A DNA stretch of 64,000 nucleotides from assembly GCA_036583965.1 (NCBI GenBank), contig JAZBQD010000027.1:27721001-27785000 (forward strand). The letters are read 5' to 3'. The translations under genes and the position numbers were made by a program. This DNA comes from Prunella strophiata. Taxonomy: Eukaryota > Chordata > Aves > Passeriformes > Prunellidae. Of this stretch, positions 13,257 through 25,200 are shown piece after piece; the stretch's first letter is position 1, and every line of letters begins with the position of its first letter. Under the pieces are notes generated by a model. It did not search any database. It worked only from the letters and a program-made list of their open reading frames with translations, and was not told where the DNA came from.

Positions 13257-16200
13257 GTAAACAGTTTTTTCCATCAAGTCTTTGAAGTTAATTGAATTTA
13301 TGATCTGCTTGATTTGATTAAAATCAAAACAATTCTTTAGCAGTTCTCTGGTAATTAGAAGCTTAAAAATAAATTTGTTCTCTGATAATTTTCTGGAATG
13401 CTTTAAGACCTTTTGTTCTCCTTTGGTATGAAAGGACTGAGTATCAATGGCATGCCATTCTCAAGGTGATTATGCCCACCTTTAGGGCAGGTTTCTGCAG
13501 TTCCATGCCAGGATCACAGGATATGAAGAAAATACAAGAGTTTGCCTAGAGGATGGAGAGCTTTAATTTGGTTTTTCTTGTGGGAGACTCTTGCTCAGGA
13601 GAAAGATTTGCAGCTGTAATCTGCTTGCTCAGACTTTGTCTTTGCTGGTTGTCCTTTTGGGCCAGTGAACTTGATCTGCCAAATTCCCTCTCAATGGATT
13701 GAACAGGGAAGCATGATGGCTTCGGTGTGGGAAGGCAGCTGAAGTTTGACCTGGCTGAGGGGGGAAGAGGGTTCTGAAGCCACTGGCTGTATCCTAAACA
13801 CCCCATGTGTTCAGGTTTAACACTGCCATTAGGGCAACCCATACAGAAGGAATGTCACATTGCTGGTTTGGATTTGGGTGTGCATTAACTGACTGGTATC
13901 AGGTATTCTTCTTCAGCCACCAGTCATGGAAAAGCACATAGTTCTCAAACAGTTACTTAGAAGAGAAAATGTATCAATTTTGTGACCAATAAAAATCTGA
14001 GTGCTGGGACACACTTACAGAAATGCCTTTAAGTCTCTTTTGCCTTAAAGAAACATGAGTGAATTCTTAAAATGTTCCCAGTAGATCCCTGTCCATGATG
14101 TATCACTGTCTGTATTCCATTCCAGGGTGCAGGTTTGTTGATCATTTTCCTGGAAAGTGTTTTTCCCTCTTACTCTTCAGTGTCATTCTTCCCCTCACCT
14201 TTAAAAACAGATGAACTTTCAATCTTGGTGCAATTCTTGCTTGAGCTGTGATTTCTCTGACCTGCACTTTGGGTCTTTCAGGTTGAAATGAATCTGAGCT
14301 ATTTTATTTTTAACTGAGTGCAAATTAAATTTTGGGAATTAAATAAATCAGATCAATTTACACGGAAGTGTCTGTGTTTGAACAAGATGATTCCTGCCTT
14401 TGTATTTTAGTTTCTCACAATTTAAAAGTTCTGAATTAGTTACCAGAAGAAGGTAGAAAATCTGAGACTCTACCAAAAACTTTTGGTCTGTAAGCAAAAT
14501 ATCCGTACACATATGTGGTGTCTGGTTTGTTTTTTAGAGTTGAGTTAGGAAAACTGGTAGTAGAAAAATTGAAACTTTTCCTTTATTCACATCTTAGAGA
14601 TGAGCATAAATTTTTACATAAGTTTTTATTTTGTTTCCTTGTGGACACATTGCTGGTTTACCACTCTTTTTTGGAGACTTCCCTAGCAGGGAATTTGTCT
14701 TCTGCTTTTGGGAACTGTGCCTTCATTATGGTTTTCAAAGAACCTTCGGTAGTAGGATACAACTCTTGAGTTACTTTTGCATTATTTGATTTATTCTAGA
14801 GATAGTAAATTGGCTGGGGCTGTTACAAACCAGAAGGTTTATTTTCCCTGCAGTTTGTAAAAAGCCACTTGCACTGTTTGGCAGGTGCTATCTTACATCT
14901 GATCACTTATCTCATTTTAAGAGTTTTAAGTAAATAATCTTTCAAAAATTCTGACTTTTTTTGTAGACAAGATTTGTATCTTGTTACTGAAATAGAGTTT
15001 ATTGTCTGGTGCACCTTCTTTGGTTCCCCTTCTGTAGGGATTTTTTTGTGTGTTGGCAATTATTTAGCTCACCACTGCTGTCAGAGAATCTGATGTAGTT
15101 TCTTTTGCAAAAGTAACAATGGCTGGGTTCTTTCTTGCCTTTCTACTGCCCTGCAGTTTGGAGAACAGTCTAGATCTGAATTCTGTTATTTTTCACAGGT
15201 TTTTTTATTAGATTTGTAAATATTCATTAGAGTGCTATTTAATACCAGGCATCACCTCAGAAGTAGCAAAGTTGCTTGTTAATAGGTTGCAATGGCAGGT
15301 AAGTGTGTTTTTCTCCACTTGAAACATCTGTAACTTAAAAGTGGTGATTCCTCAGGAACCATTAGGAGGGCAGGGCTGCCTGGAGTTTCCCTACCCTGCA
15401 ATGGATCATGCAGGAGTTTGTGTGTCAGGTAATGTGTGCAGCTGGAGGTGCTAAAAGCAGATGCTGTGTAGCTCTTGTGCAGAATTCCCGATAATTTACC
15501 AAGTTCCTGGTTCAGAGTGTGCAGTTCTGCTCTTGGTCAGGGGTCAGTTTTTCCTTCTGTTCCTTGTTTCAGACTGCCAATGGAAACGTGGAAGCAAAGG
15601 TGGTGTGTTTCTACAGGAGGAGAGACATCTCAAGCACGCTCATTGTACTGGCAGACAAACATGCAAGTAAGCTGCTTTGTGTTCAAATGACATTGCTTCT
15701 GCACAAAATTGTCAAACTTGGGGACAACTTTGATATTTCAAGTATCAGTATCTTAAATGTATTTTTTTCTGTAGTCATCTTTGCCAATTTGCATTCCTTG
15801 TTTGGCTGACTTTTTTCTGTCTTTCTACCTGGCTTTTTTTTTGTTGTTGTTGTTTTGTTTTGTTTTCCCCTTTCCTTAAACCTTTTAATACCTTGTTTGT
15901 GTATGGTTGGATTTTGGTGGGGACAAGACAGAAGTTTTCAGTTAGGGCTGAGTAAAGACATCTTATTTGCTCCACAGAAATTAATTTTTTAAATTTTTGG
16001 GGTGGGAGAAAGTACTTCTCCCTGTTAAAATAGCTTCTCATGAATTATTTGTTTTGTTTTGTATATTTAAAAAAACCCTCAAACATTGAGTGAATCAAGT
16101 AGACTGATTATGGGAAAGCAACTTGAAACACTGCCAGCTTGAAACCTGACTAGCAGGATTTCTCTTTAAATTTCAATATTAATAATATTTCTTGCAGTGA

Positions 16201-19200
16201 CACAGCTTTTGTCTGAACATGCTCAATAAATACACTTGGAAAACAGAGAATCTGAGAATCTCCTATCCCTATTTTGAATACTTGAAGCCTTTTTATTGGG
16301 AAGCAAGTGGAGTAACTAAACTGTTTTTCTTTTGTAAACAACAGGACTATCTGAGGTGTAGCTGTTCAAGTTGCTTAAAATTTAGCAAAAAAGCATGGAC
16401 AGCCTTATGAATCCTTGTAATTTAGGGCACATCTATAAATGAGAGAGAAGCAATCAGATATGGGCATGTCAGAACTGTGATTCAACTGGCAAGCATCACT
16501 GTCTTTTAATGTGCTTCTTGGTATGTGTATCAATAGAGTGATCCAGGGATTGATTAAATCAGATACTCAGTTTAAGCAAGGAATATAATGGCTTGCTGTG
16601 TTTTCACTGCTTTAATGCCACTGGGGAAAAGATGCAGCAAAATGAGTCCCTTACTGATAAATTTGAGTATTTTCTGTTGTAGTCTATCCAAATAATCCCT
16701 CCATTGCAGCCATACCTTGAGAAGAGGTTGGGGTGTTGAGGGAGAGTTTGCTGTGTCACAGAATTGTGATGGCAAGCAAAGCTTTTTTGAGATCTCTTCA
16801 GTGCAGCAGTGTTAATTTTATCTGAGGATCCTGAAGCTCAATAGGAGCTTCACCATAAACAACGTGGCTATTGATTCCTTCATCTGTGTCTCACTTCACT
16901 AGGTTCAGTAAAGGAAGCAGGTGGGAAGGGTTCACAGAAACACATATCTGAGACTGAAAATGAAAAATCATTTGAACCCACATAAATGCTCTTTGAACCT
17001 GCAAATGCTAATTTCTCTTTGTGATAAGAAATCTAAGTGGAGTTTTTTTAATGCAAACAGATAATTAATTGTTCATATGTGTTGTTTGCAAGATGGGAAA
17101 ATTCTTCTATAGCAAAATCCTATTAATAGAGCAACCAGAGACAACTGAGTCTGCCTCTTAGAGTAAATTTCATTAGTAACTAGCATTTTCTCCAGTATCT
17201 TTCTTTCTGGTGCAGAACAAAATTGCTGTGGAATGGCTTCCATTTATTTAGATAGATGTGCTGCTCTGTGGTTTCCATTCTTCATGAGAAGGGAGAAGAG
17301 AGAACAGAAATTTAAGCTTTTTGGACAGCCATTAGTTCTTCACTCTGAAAAAAAATCAACATCCTGCATGATATAACGAAATTATATTTTGTAGATGTTA
17401 AGATTCTAGTACAGATATTGCACACTGTCACTGGATTTGAGTTCATTTCCATAAAGTCTCCTGTTGCCTCATTTTGATGCATTTGCAGTAGATGTACGTG
17501 TCTGCATCGCTGATCTTTTAACTGCCTTTGTTCAGCTGATTAATGGAGCTTTCTGACTGCAGACATTTCTGGATTCACACAGTCTTCTGTTTAAGATGCC
17601 TTTATTTTAGACCTACTGTTGAGATCAGTGCATTGAGAGAGCTAAGCAATGGGGAGATACAGCCATGGCATTAATGGAAAAAATTGTATGGATTTTTTTT
17701 TTTTTTTTTTTTTTTTTTACTCTTCCAGTAAAGGAAGGAAAAAGATGTAATTGTGAAATTAATGTTTTGAAGTCTTTAAAAAAAATAAACAAAAAGCCAC
17801 TTTAGCTTGGATGATCCATCAGATATCTGAAACAGGCAAGTCTGAAATGATGTCTGTTTTTATAAGTCTGTATACAGAGAAATGTTTTGGAAGAGCCTTA
17901 TTCTGTAGTTGGTGACTGTAAATTGGTACCTGATGCATGTAACCTGATTCTTGGATTTAATCTGTGATCTTACTATTTTTATCAGATGATGTAAAGCTTG
18001 TCTGGGCTGTCCTATAAATCTTTCAGCCTTATGATGTCTTCCATGCATTGTTAGTGCTTTTTATTCATAAGCCTCTTTAATCACCTCAGATTATTCTAGG
18101 GAATTTCTCAAACTGTTTCTGAAATGAACTTGCTTCACCAGTAAGATACTGTTTTTAGTTCTTGCCGAGAGACTTTAAAAAAAAAAAAAGTTGCACACAG
18201 GACTTGATGGAAGAGAAATAGGAAAGATACTTCACTCCTCAACCTATTGTTGGATGCTGTCACTATGTAGTTTCTTTATATAATGTGTTACACATTTTTT
18301 TATAATTATTTAAGTACTTGCAGTAGTGACTGACCAGTTGGTAGTGGTTAGTGGAACTGACATAGTGCTGTCTGGATTGGCAGATTTATGGTTGGTTTTC
18401 AGCAGGTGCTCTCTGGCACACATGGCAGCTTGGTTTTGGAAGTGCCAAAGCTTCTGAAAAGAAATGTTTGCTGATACCTCTGTGCTTAAACAGATAAGAA
18501 GTTTATTGAGAATTTTTTTACATTTTAAATAACACCAGTCTAAATGAAGTTTCATGAATTAGCTCTTTTTATTTCTTCCATTTTATTTCCCTTCTCTATT
18601 TTCTCCCAGCCCCACACATGCAGATTTAAGAGGAGTCCAATTCATATATCCACTAACGATACCTTGGCTCAGTTGTTGCTGAGAGGAGGGAACTGTGATT
18701 TTTCTCTTTGGGAATGGTGCAGTGAGGGAAGATCTAGTTGTCCAAAATAGTGTCTGTTTGCTACCTGAAACAGTGGCCATGGCTGCAAGAGATGACCACC
18801 AGAACTTTGTGGCAGGGGATCCACACTGATTATGTGGTCAACTCCTTCTGAAGTGTCAAGGTGTAAGGACTCCTGCCTGTTAAAACTTTCTCCATGTTTT
18901 CTACAGCCACAAGTCAATATCTGGTTTTTCGGTAGAGAAAAAGGAATAAGGCTACAGCTTCATACAAACAATTTGAAACTGAACCTGCGAGAAGGAACCT
19001 GGTGTTGTATTTTAATTTATTCAAATGCAACACTTCTAGAATGTTCCTCCAAGGTTCTCAGTTAAGCTGTTAAAGCAGCCAGAGTTGCAACTTCCTTTGC
19101 TGCTGTTGTGCAGGTCAGTAACACTGGTTTTACTGTGTTTCCCAATGATTTGGCCCCACTCTTTTTCTTTATTCTTTACATTATTTTGTTAGTTATAACC

Positions 19201-22200
19201 ATGCTAACTAATTCTTCTTCTACTGCAGACAATTTCCCAAGCTGGTAAACCTTGGCTGCTCTCTAAACCCGATTTCTGTGTCTTGTTTACCTTTGTGCAT
19301 TTCTGAATTCTGTCATGTAGCTACTTGTATGACACCCACAATGCAGAGAAAGGGCTGCTGCTTTCTGCTTTTGATGCTCTGGAGAGCCCAATCTGATCTA
19401 TAGCAAATTGCTATTCTTTCTCGTGTCTAGCAAATATTGATGTTTAATTTCACATCTCACACACCCAGTCATTTTAAATTACAATTACTGCCTCTTGGGT
19501 TTCTCCTGCCAACTCCAAGTTTACTCTTTCTAATTATTTTCCCCATATATGTTAGCTTTCACACAAGTCTTTCTGTTTGTGCCTAATCTGCCTATCTCTT
19601 GTTCCCAATATAAGTCATCTTCAAGCTTTGTTAATGTGCTATTAATGATTCTGCCATTAAATATCAAATAATACTTAATCTAATACACTTCTTGCAGCAT
19701 TCCACTGGCTACTGCTGCATAGCTGATATATTACTGTTTGTATTAAGATTAAATGTTTAGTTTCAATCTGCACAGGCACATCTATCAAGCAGAAAGATTA
19801 ATTTGGAAGTAAGGCTTTATGAGAGCACTGAAGTCCCAATGTACTGCACCTCCTGTATTCCCATACCACTTATTCCACAGTACTGTAAAGAATGCAGGCA
19901 AATCTTTCTGAGCAGATTTCTTGGATATTTTATAAATATGTGTTTCTATTTTTTAAAAACTTTTTTTTCTCGGATGCCACCATTCTTGATGGTGGTGTTT
20001 GCTCCAGTTAGTGTGAGTGGGTGAGCTGTGGGAAGGTGAAATGCAGATATATCAGACATGTCCTGAAGCTGGGGCTGGGACAGCCCCTGCTGTGCTTCAT
20101 GTGTGTGAGGGAGTTGTTTGTTACCTGTAGAAATGTCTGTCTGTTTTTAAGAAGAAATGTATTGTGCTTTTTGATTTTGAGAGGCTGTTCATAGCAGAGC
20201 TGCCATAAAAACATGTGTGCTCTCCACCTTCTGTATTTTATTACAAAAGCAAGACACATTAAATAAAATACTACTTGGAAGGTGAGCCTACCTGAAGGGA
20301 TGCAGTCCCTGGGATTAGTTTGGTTGTGCTGGGTGCTTTCATTTTGTCTGTGGATTTCATTGGCACAAAGGGGTTGACATACTTTTTAGAAAAATGTAAT
20401 TTCTAAAAGCTGTAGGCTATCAAATATACTGAAGATACAAACTATTTTAAGTTGCTCCTTGTAGTATTTTCCCTGCATTACACAGTGCACTACTGTCATT
20501 TCCAAAAGTTGCTGTAAGTACAGGCATGAATTCCCTTTACTTTCATGCATTCTTCAGTTTTCAGGCAAATGAGTAAGTACAGGCATGAATTCCCTTTTCT
20601 TTCATGCATTCTTCAGTTTTCAGGCAAATGAGCTTGGAACTTGCTGGATTGTTTGTGGATTGCTGCTGGTATATTTACATTGTAGGATAGCAGTCACAAT
20701 ATAAATTTTCAACTAAAACAGGATCCACTTCAGTAAATAAATTGCAGACCCATGAGAGTGTGCAACAAATGTAAATTTGGTTCTAGTTCCCAGGAAAATA
20801 TTAAAACCTAAGTACATGCTGCTGTATGGTTACCAGCTTGTGTGGTGTAGCAGGTATTGTATGTTGAAGTCTAGTTTAATTATGCTGCTCTTTTTTTCCT
20901 TCCTTGCTGGAGCAGCCTACCTGATGGGCAAATAAACTGCAGGTCTTTTTTTCAGGGCAGTAAAATGATGATAAATTGTGGGCTACCTGAGGGGTACATA
21001 ATGTTTTGTCACCACCTTTGGCGTAATGGTGGCCTATTTAAAACTAAGTGCAATTTTAGTGTTTTATAAAATGGAGATCTTTGTTTGCTTTATTTTTGGG
21101 ATAACTATGGGGATTTTAGTTAACTAATCTTAAGGGTATATAAATCATAACTGTATCTATATGTGTTTCTCACTAGAAATGTTTTTTGGCAACAACTGTT
21201 GAATTAAGCTGGAGGCATAAGTCTGCTCTTTGAGAGTAATGCTGCTGTAAAATTAGAGTTTTACAATTCACGCATGAGGCTTTACGGCTCATTCTACTAC
21301 AGTCTGGGAAACTTTGCCTGTGGTTTTGCTAAAATACAAGTAACTGCATTAATTTCTTAGAGAAGGGAAAAGTCTGATTTCTTCTTTCTCAGTCATTTGT
21401 CATGGAGGATCTTAGGAGTTTTTTTCTTTTAGTATTTTGCCCTTTACAGCTTTAGCTGGCATAAGTGGCAGAATACTTCTTAACAAACACAAAACATACA
21501 ATTTATTTCTTAAAAGAAAGATGCTTGAAGATGTTTGGGATTGGTTGCATGTCAGTGTGGGTGGGATTTCATGTATTTACTTTGGTGTATGTTTGAGAAG
21601 TGGTTGGATGGAGATTGGATAGCTCCAAGGCAGAGATGGTGGATCTTGGCTGCTGCAATGCAGGAGTGCTGCAGTTGGGTGTGTGTGGTGTGGATTGGGT
21701 AAGGAGGGTGGCAGGAGTGGCCTTCAGGCACTTGGTTACATTCCAGCTAATCTTGTGGCTGTGGTTGGGGTGAGGAGAGTACAAAATAAGAATAATTAAA
21801 CAAACTGCCCTTTCCAGTGGGCATTTCCTGCAGAAGCTGTTAAAGCTGGCATTGGACAGTGTGATGTCCTGAAGGAGGAGAAGGATTTATGATAACTGAT
21901 GCCTAGCAAAGAAGAATGGCTTCACTTTGTCTCACTCATTATTATATGGCAGCTTCTACATGATGAATCTGATGCATTGATGGTCTCCAAAAGCAGCTCT
22001 CTCTCTCCAGAACTTATCTGTTGGTAGCAGATTTGCGTGACTTTCAGCTGGGCGTGACCTGTGTGTGCCTGGGGTGATTTGATCGTGGTGGTAAATAAAT
22101 AAAATTCTTCACAGGCATAATTTCAAGAGTCTGTACTAATTAATATAATTGTTCAGTTGGCTGAAATGTTACATTGAATCTGATTAAAGGTTCTTATTTA

Positions 22201-25200
22201 GCAAAGGTTTTGGAGCAGGTCATTCTGACTTGCTCAAAGTCAATACTTGTCTTGTTCTTGATCAATTTTGTCTCTCTATGACTAGGAGAAATGGAAGAAG
22301 AGATGGAAAATCCAGAAATGGTTGATTTACCAGAGAAGCAGAAGCATCAGCTACGACATCGTGAGTTGTTTCTCTCACGACAGCTGGAATCTCTGCCAGC
22401 CACACACATTAGGTAATGGCTGTGTTCTGCCATTTTATTAAAAAAATCACACAACACTGTTATTTTTTAAATACTCTTCAATGTAAGATCAAGTTCTGTG
22501 TACAACTTCAGTGATACCATCTTGTGAATCACACGAGCATTTAAGATGTTTTTTTTTCATGAGACGTGTTTCTCTTTTTTTAGAGGCAAATGCAGCGTTA
22601 CTCTGTTAAATGAGACAGAATCCCTTAAATCGTATCTGGAACGGGAGGTAGGAACCATTTTGTGCATTGTAAAGCTTGAACAGTTTATTCTGGCACAATT
22701 TAGGTTTGGTGCCTATTTGCAAGTTTTCTAAAAAGAGTTCTTTCATTTCTGCATGTACTGGGCGTTGACAATGGGAGGCTTTAGGCTCTGTATAATCTTC
22801 ATTGTGCATAAAACTTTGTGGGTCTGGGGGCTAGACCTTGTGTTTACATCCCTGTATGAGAGTGAGCTGCCTCTCCTTCTGTAAAGAGAACCCAACTTGC
22901 TCATCAGTGTGGCAGGGCTGAGAGTTCCAGCCTGGAGGCTGATACCCTGGGAGATGTAGTAACTGTAGAGGAGAGAGCAAGCTGTGCTTTATCCTGAAAT
23001 CATACAGATTTATGTTAATATGCTTTAAGCTTGATCTTGCCTCAGATTTTTGAAGAGCTTAGTTCCCTGTTCTTTGAGTTCACTGGTCAAAATACTTTGT
23101 CTGGAATCCTTCATATGACACTGACACTTAAATCCTTGAAAAACTGCTTGTCAGGTGACATCTGACAGAAATTTACCCTAGTCCTTCTCTTTAAAGGTAT
23201 CTCACACCAAATACTTGAAACTGAATTGTCTTGCACAGTTAAACCTCATTCAGAATATATATATATTGGGCTTTACTTTTTCAGGTATTTTGTGATTTTA
23301 AAAAATTACTGTTGTATTTTAAAAAAGTTGTTTTTCTATACCTTTAATTGTGGCTAGACCTCTGGCTGCTGGCTGGGTTAGACAGTCTTGGAAGTCTGAC
23401 AATTTGTGAGAGATTTACTGTGGAGATTAGTAAGGAACTTGAGGATATTATTATTTGAACACATCTGCAAGCAAGTAATTTGCATTTGAAAACATTGAAA
23501 TGTTATACAAGAGAAGAAATTTTGTAATTAAAAACAGGAGGGTGATGGCCATTACTGGCCTTTAAGAAAAGAGAAAACAGGCCATTTTTTGCAAGGAGCA
23601 TACTGCAGTCTCTCTCATAGCTGGGCTTTCTTTTTAAATGCTTTTGTAGCTTTCTTCACTATTTATTTAAGCATAAGATTAGTTTTAATCTGATACTTTA
23701 GTTTAAGAGAATTTTAAACAAAGCACAGGGATTAAATAGTTGAGTTTCTCTTTGGAATGTGAAACCAAAAAATGTCGGCTGTGCTGAAGGCTGCCAAATG
23801 GCAGAGCATCAAACAAGGGATGTGGTATTCAGCAGTGCCTGTAACCAGCTAGCAGCCCAGGATATGCCAGTTTGAAAGCACAAGTTAATCAAACTGAAAT
23901 GACTTCAGATTTTCTAGTATCCAGCTCTTAAGTAGTGTTTGTTCTCAGTTGCTCCCAACAGATTTTTATTATCACTGGTGTTACAGGTAGGTGTGCTGAG
24001 GCTGAGGGGAGATGCTTTCCTCTGATCATGCAATGCTCAGTTGCAGATGTAGGCACAGAAAGAGAATTTTTTTTTCCATCCTTTTGAACTTTCAAAATGC
24101 AAGATGAGTGATTTGGGCTATTTTTAGAACTGAGCAGGCACTTAGAGATTTCACAGAATGAGAGAGTTCCCTGAATGTGTCCTGTCACTTAGTTTACACC
24201 ACAGCAAAATGCCATGCTAACTTGGACAGATGGCAAAGAAATTAAAAACTCAGGAACACAAATATGCCTGGGTGGAGGGTAAAGAGATTAAGAAAAGGAG
24301 ATAGTTGTTGCCCAATGGGTTCATAACACTGGATGATATTGTTTTGAACTCTTTCTTCTTTCTCCATGCCTCCTGTTCTTAATCCAACCTTTGCTTTCAA
24401 AATGTTTCAGGGGAGTTCCTTTTTTTCTAACATGGCTTCTGTCAATAAGGCCTAAGCAGTTCTAGGGAACCTGATATTTGATTTCCTAAGTGTTATGACC
24501 AGTAAAAGCAGCCTTTCAGCCCAAGGCTGTCTGCCTTTGAAGCAGGTTAAACATCCAGACAGAATTTTTTAGGGAGATAGTAAGCATAGCAAAATTAGAT
24601 TTTTGTTATCTCTGTTCTCCTCCTCCACCCGGTCTCTGTCATCTTCCTCAGGAGGATTGCCTTGCATGTTTGGAAAGCAGGCTGAAGGGGACCAGCACTG
24701 ACTCTTTCACTGTGCCTGTAAAATTGGGTTTCTAGCAGGAGTGAGGAATAGCAGGAAAGAGAGGGGAAAAAAAGCAACTGGAAAACTTGAATTTTCTATA
24801 GACACCTATTTCCCATGGAGATCATAGCCAATTATGGCAAAAGCACTAGATTTCCCTATTCTGCAGGAAACTGTTTTGAATGTAGGTCTGTTTTACTGCT
24901 CTGCCTGGCTATATCCAGAGGCTTGTGTGAATTTGCCTGCTGAGCAGATGTCTGGCATATCTGTTCCTTTTGGTAGCCCCCTAAAAATAAAATGTTCTCT
25001 AGTTAAAATATATCAAACGCATGAAAGTAAGTTTGCAAGCTGCAATGAAGTAACCATTATTTCTGTGGTGCACTTTGACTTTTCTTTCTCCAGTTTCTTG
25101 GTGACTTTGGTTCCTGGCTATAGCTATGGGTAGCTTAGGGGCTTGGGTAGGGGAACTTTGAGCAGATATGTCTCTCTAACAGAGAAGCAGAAAGTCATGA

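Larger units (their letters stand above)
15667..22285 (+). other. MTA1 intron 3
   Basis: 6.6 kb, donor GTAAGC, acceptor CTATGACTAG. It holds a 26-base poly-T run (17693-17718), an A13 run (18177-18189) and a 59-base tandem duplication (20514-20631). A pyrimidine- and AT-rich patch at about 19440-19760 differs from its surroundings. The extra exon that human MTA1 carries here (beginning TLSVCYKAG) was searched for by eye and not found. No other gene is seen. Confidence 0.8.

Noticed and set aside
15281..15306. CAG|GTAAGT at 15298/15299 as a recursive splice site
   Set aside because: The bases before it (GGTTGCAATGG) lack a pyrimidine tract, and it lies only 275 bases from exon 3.
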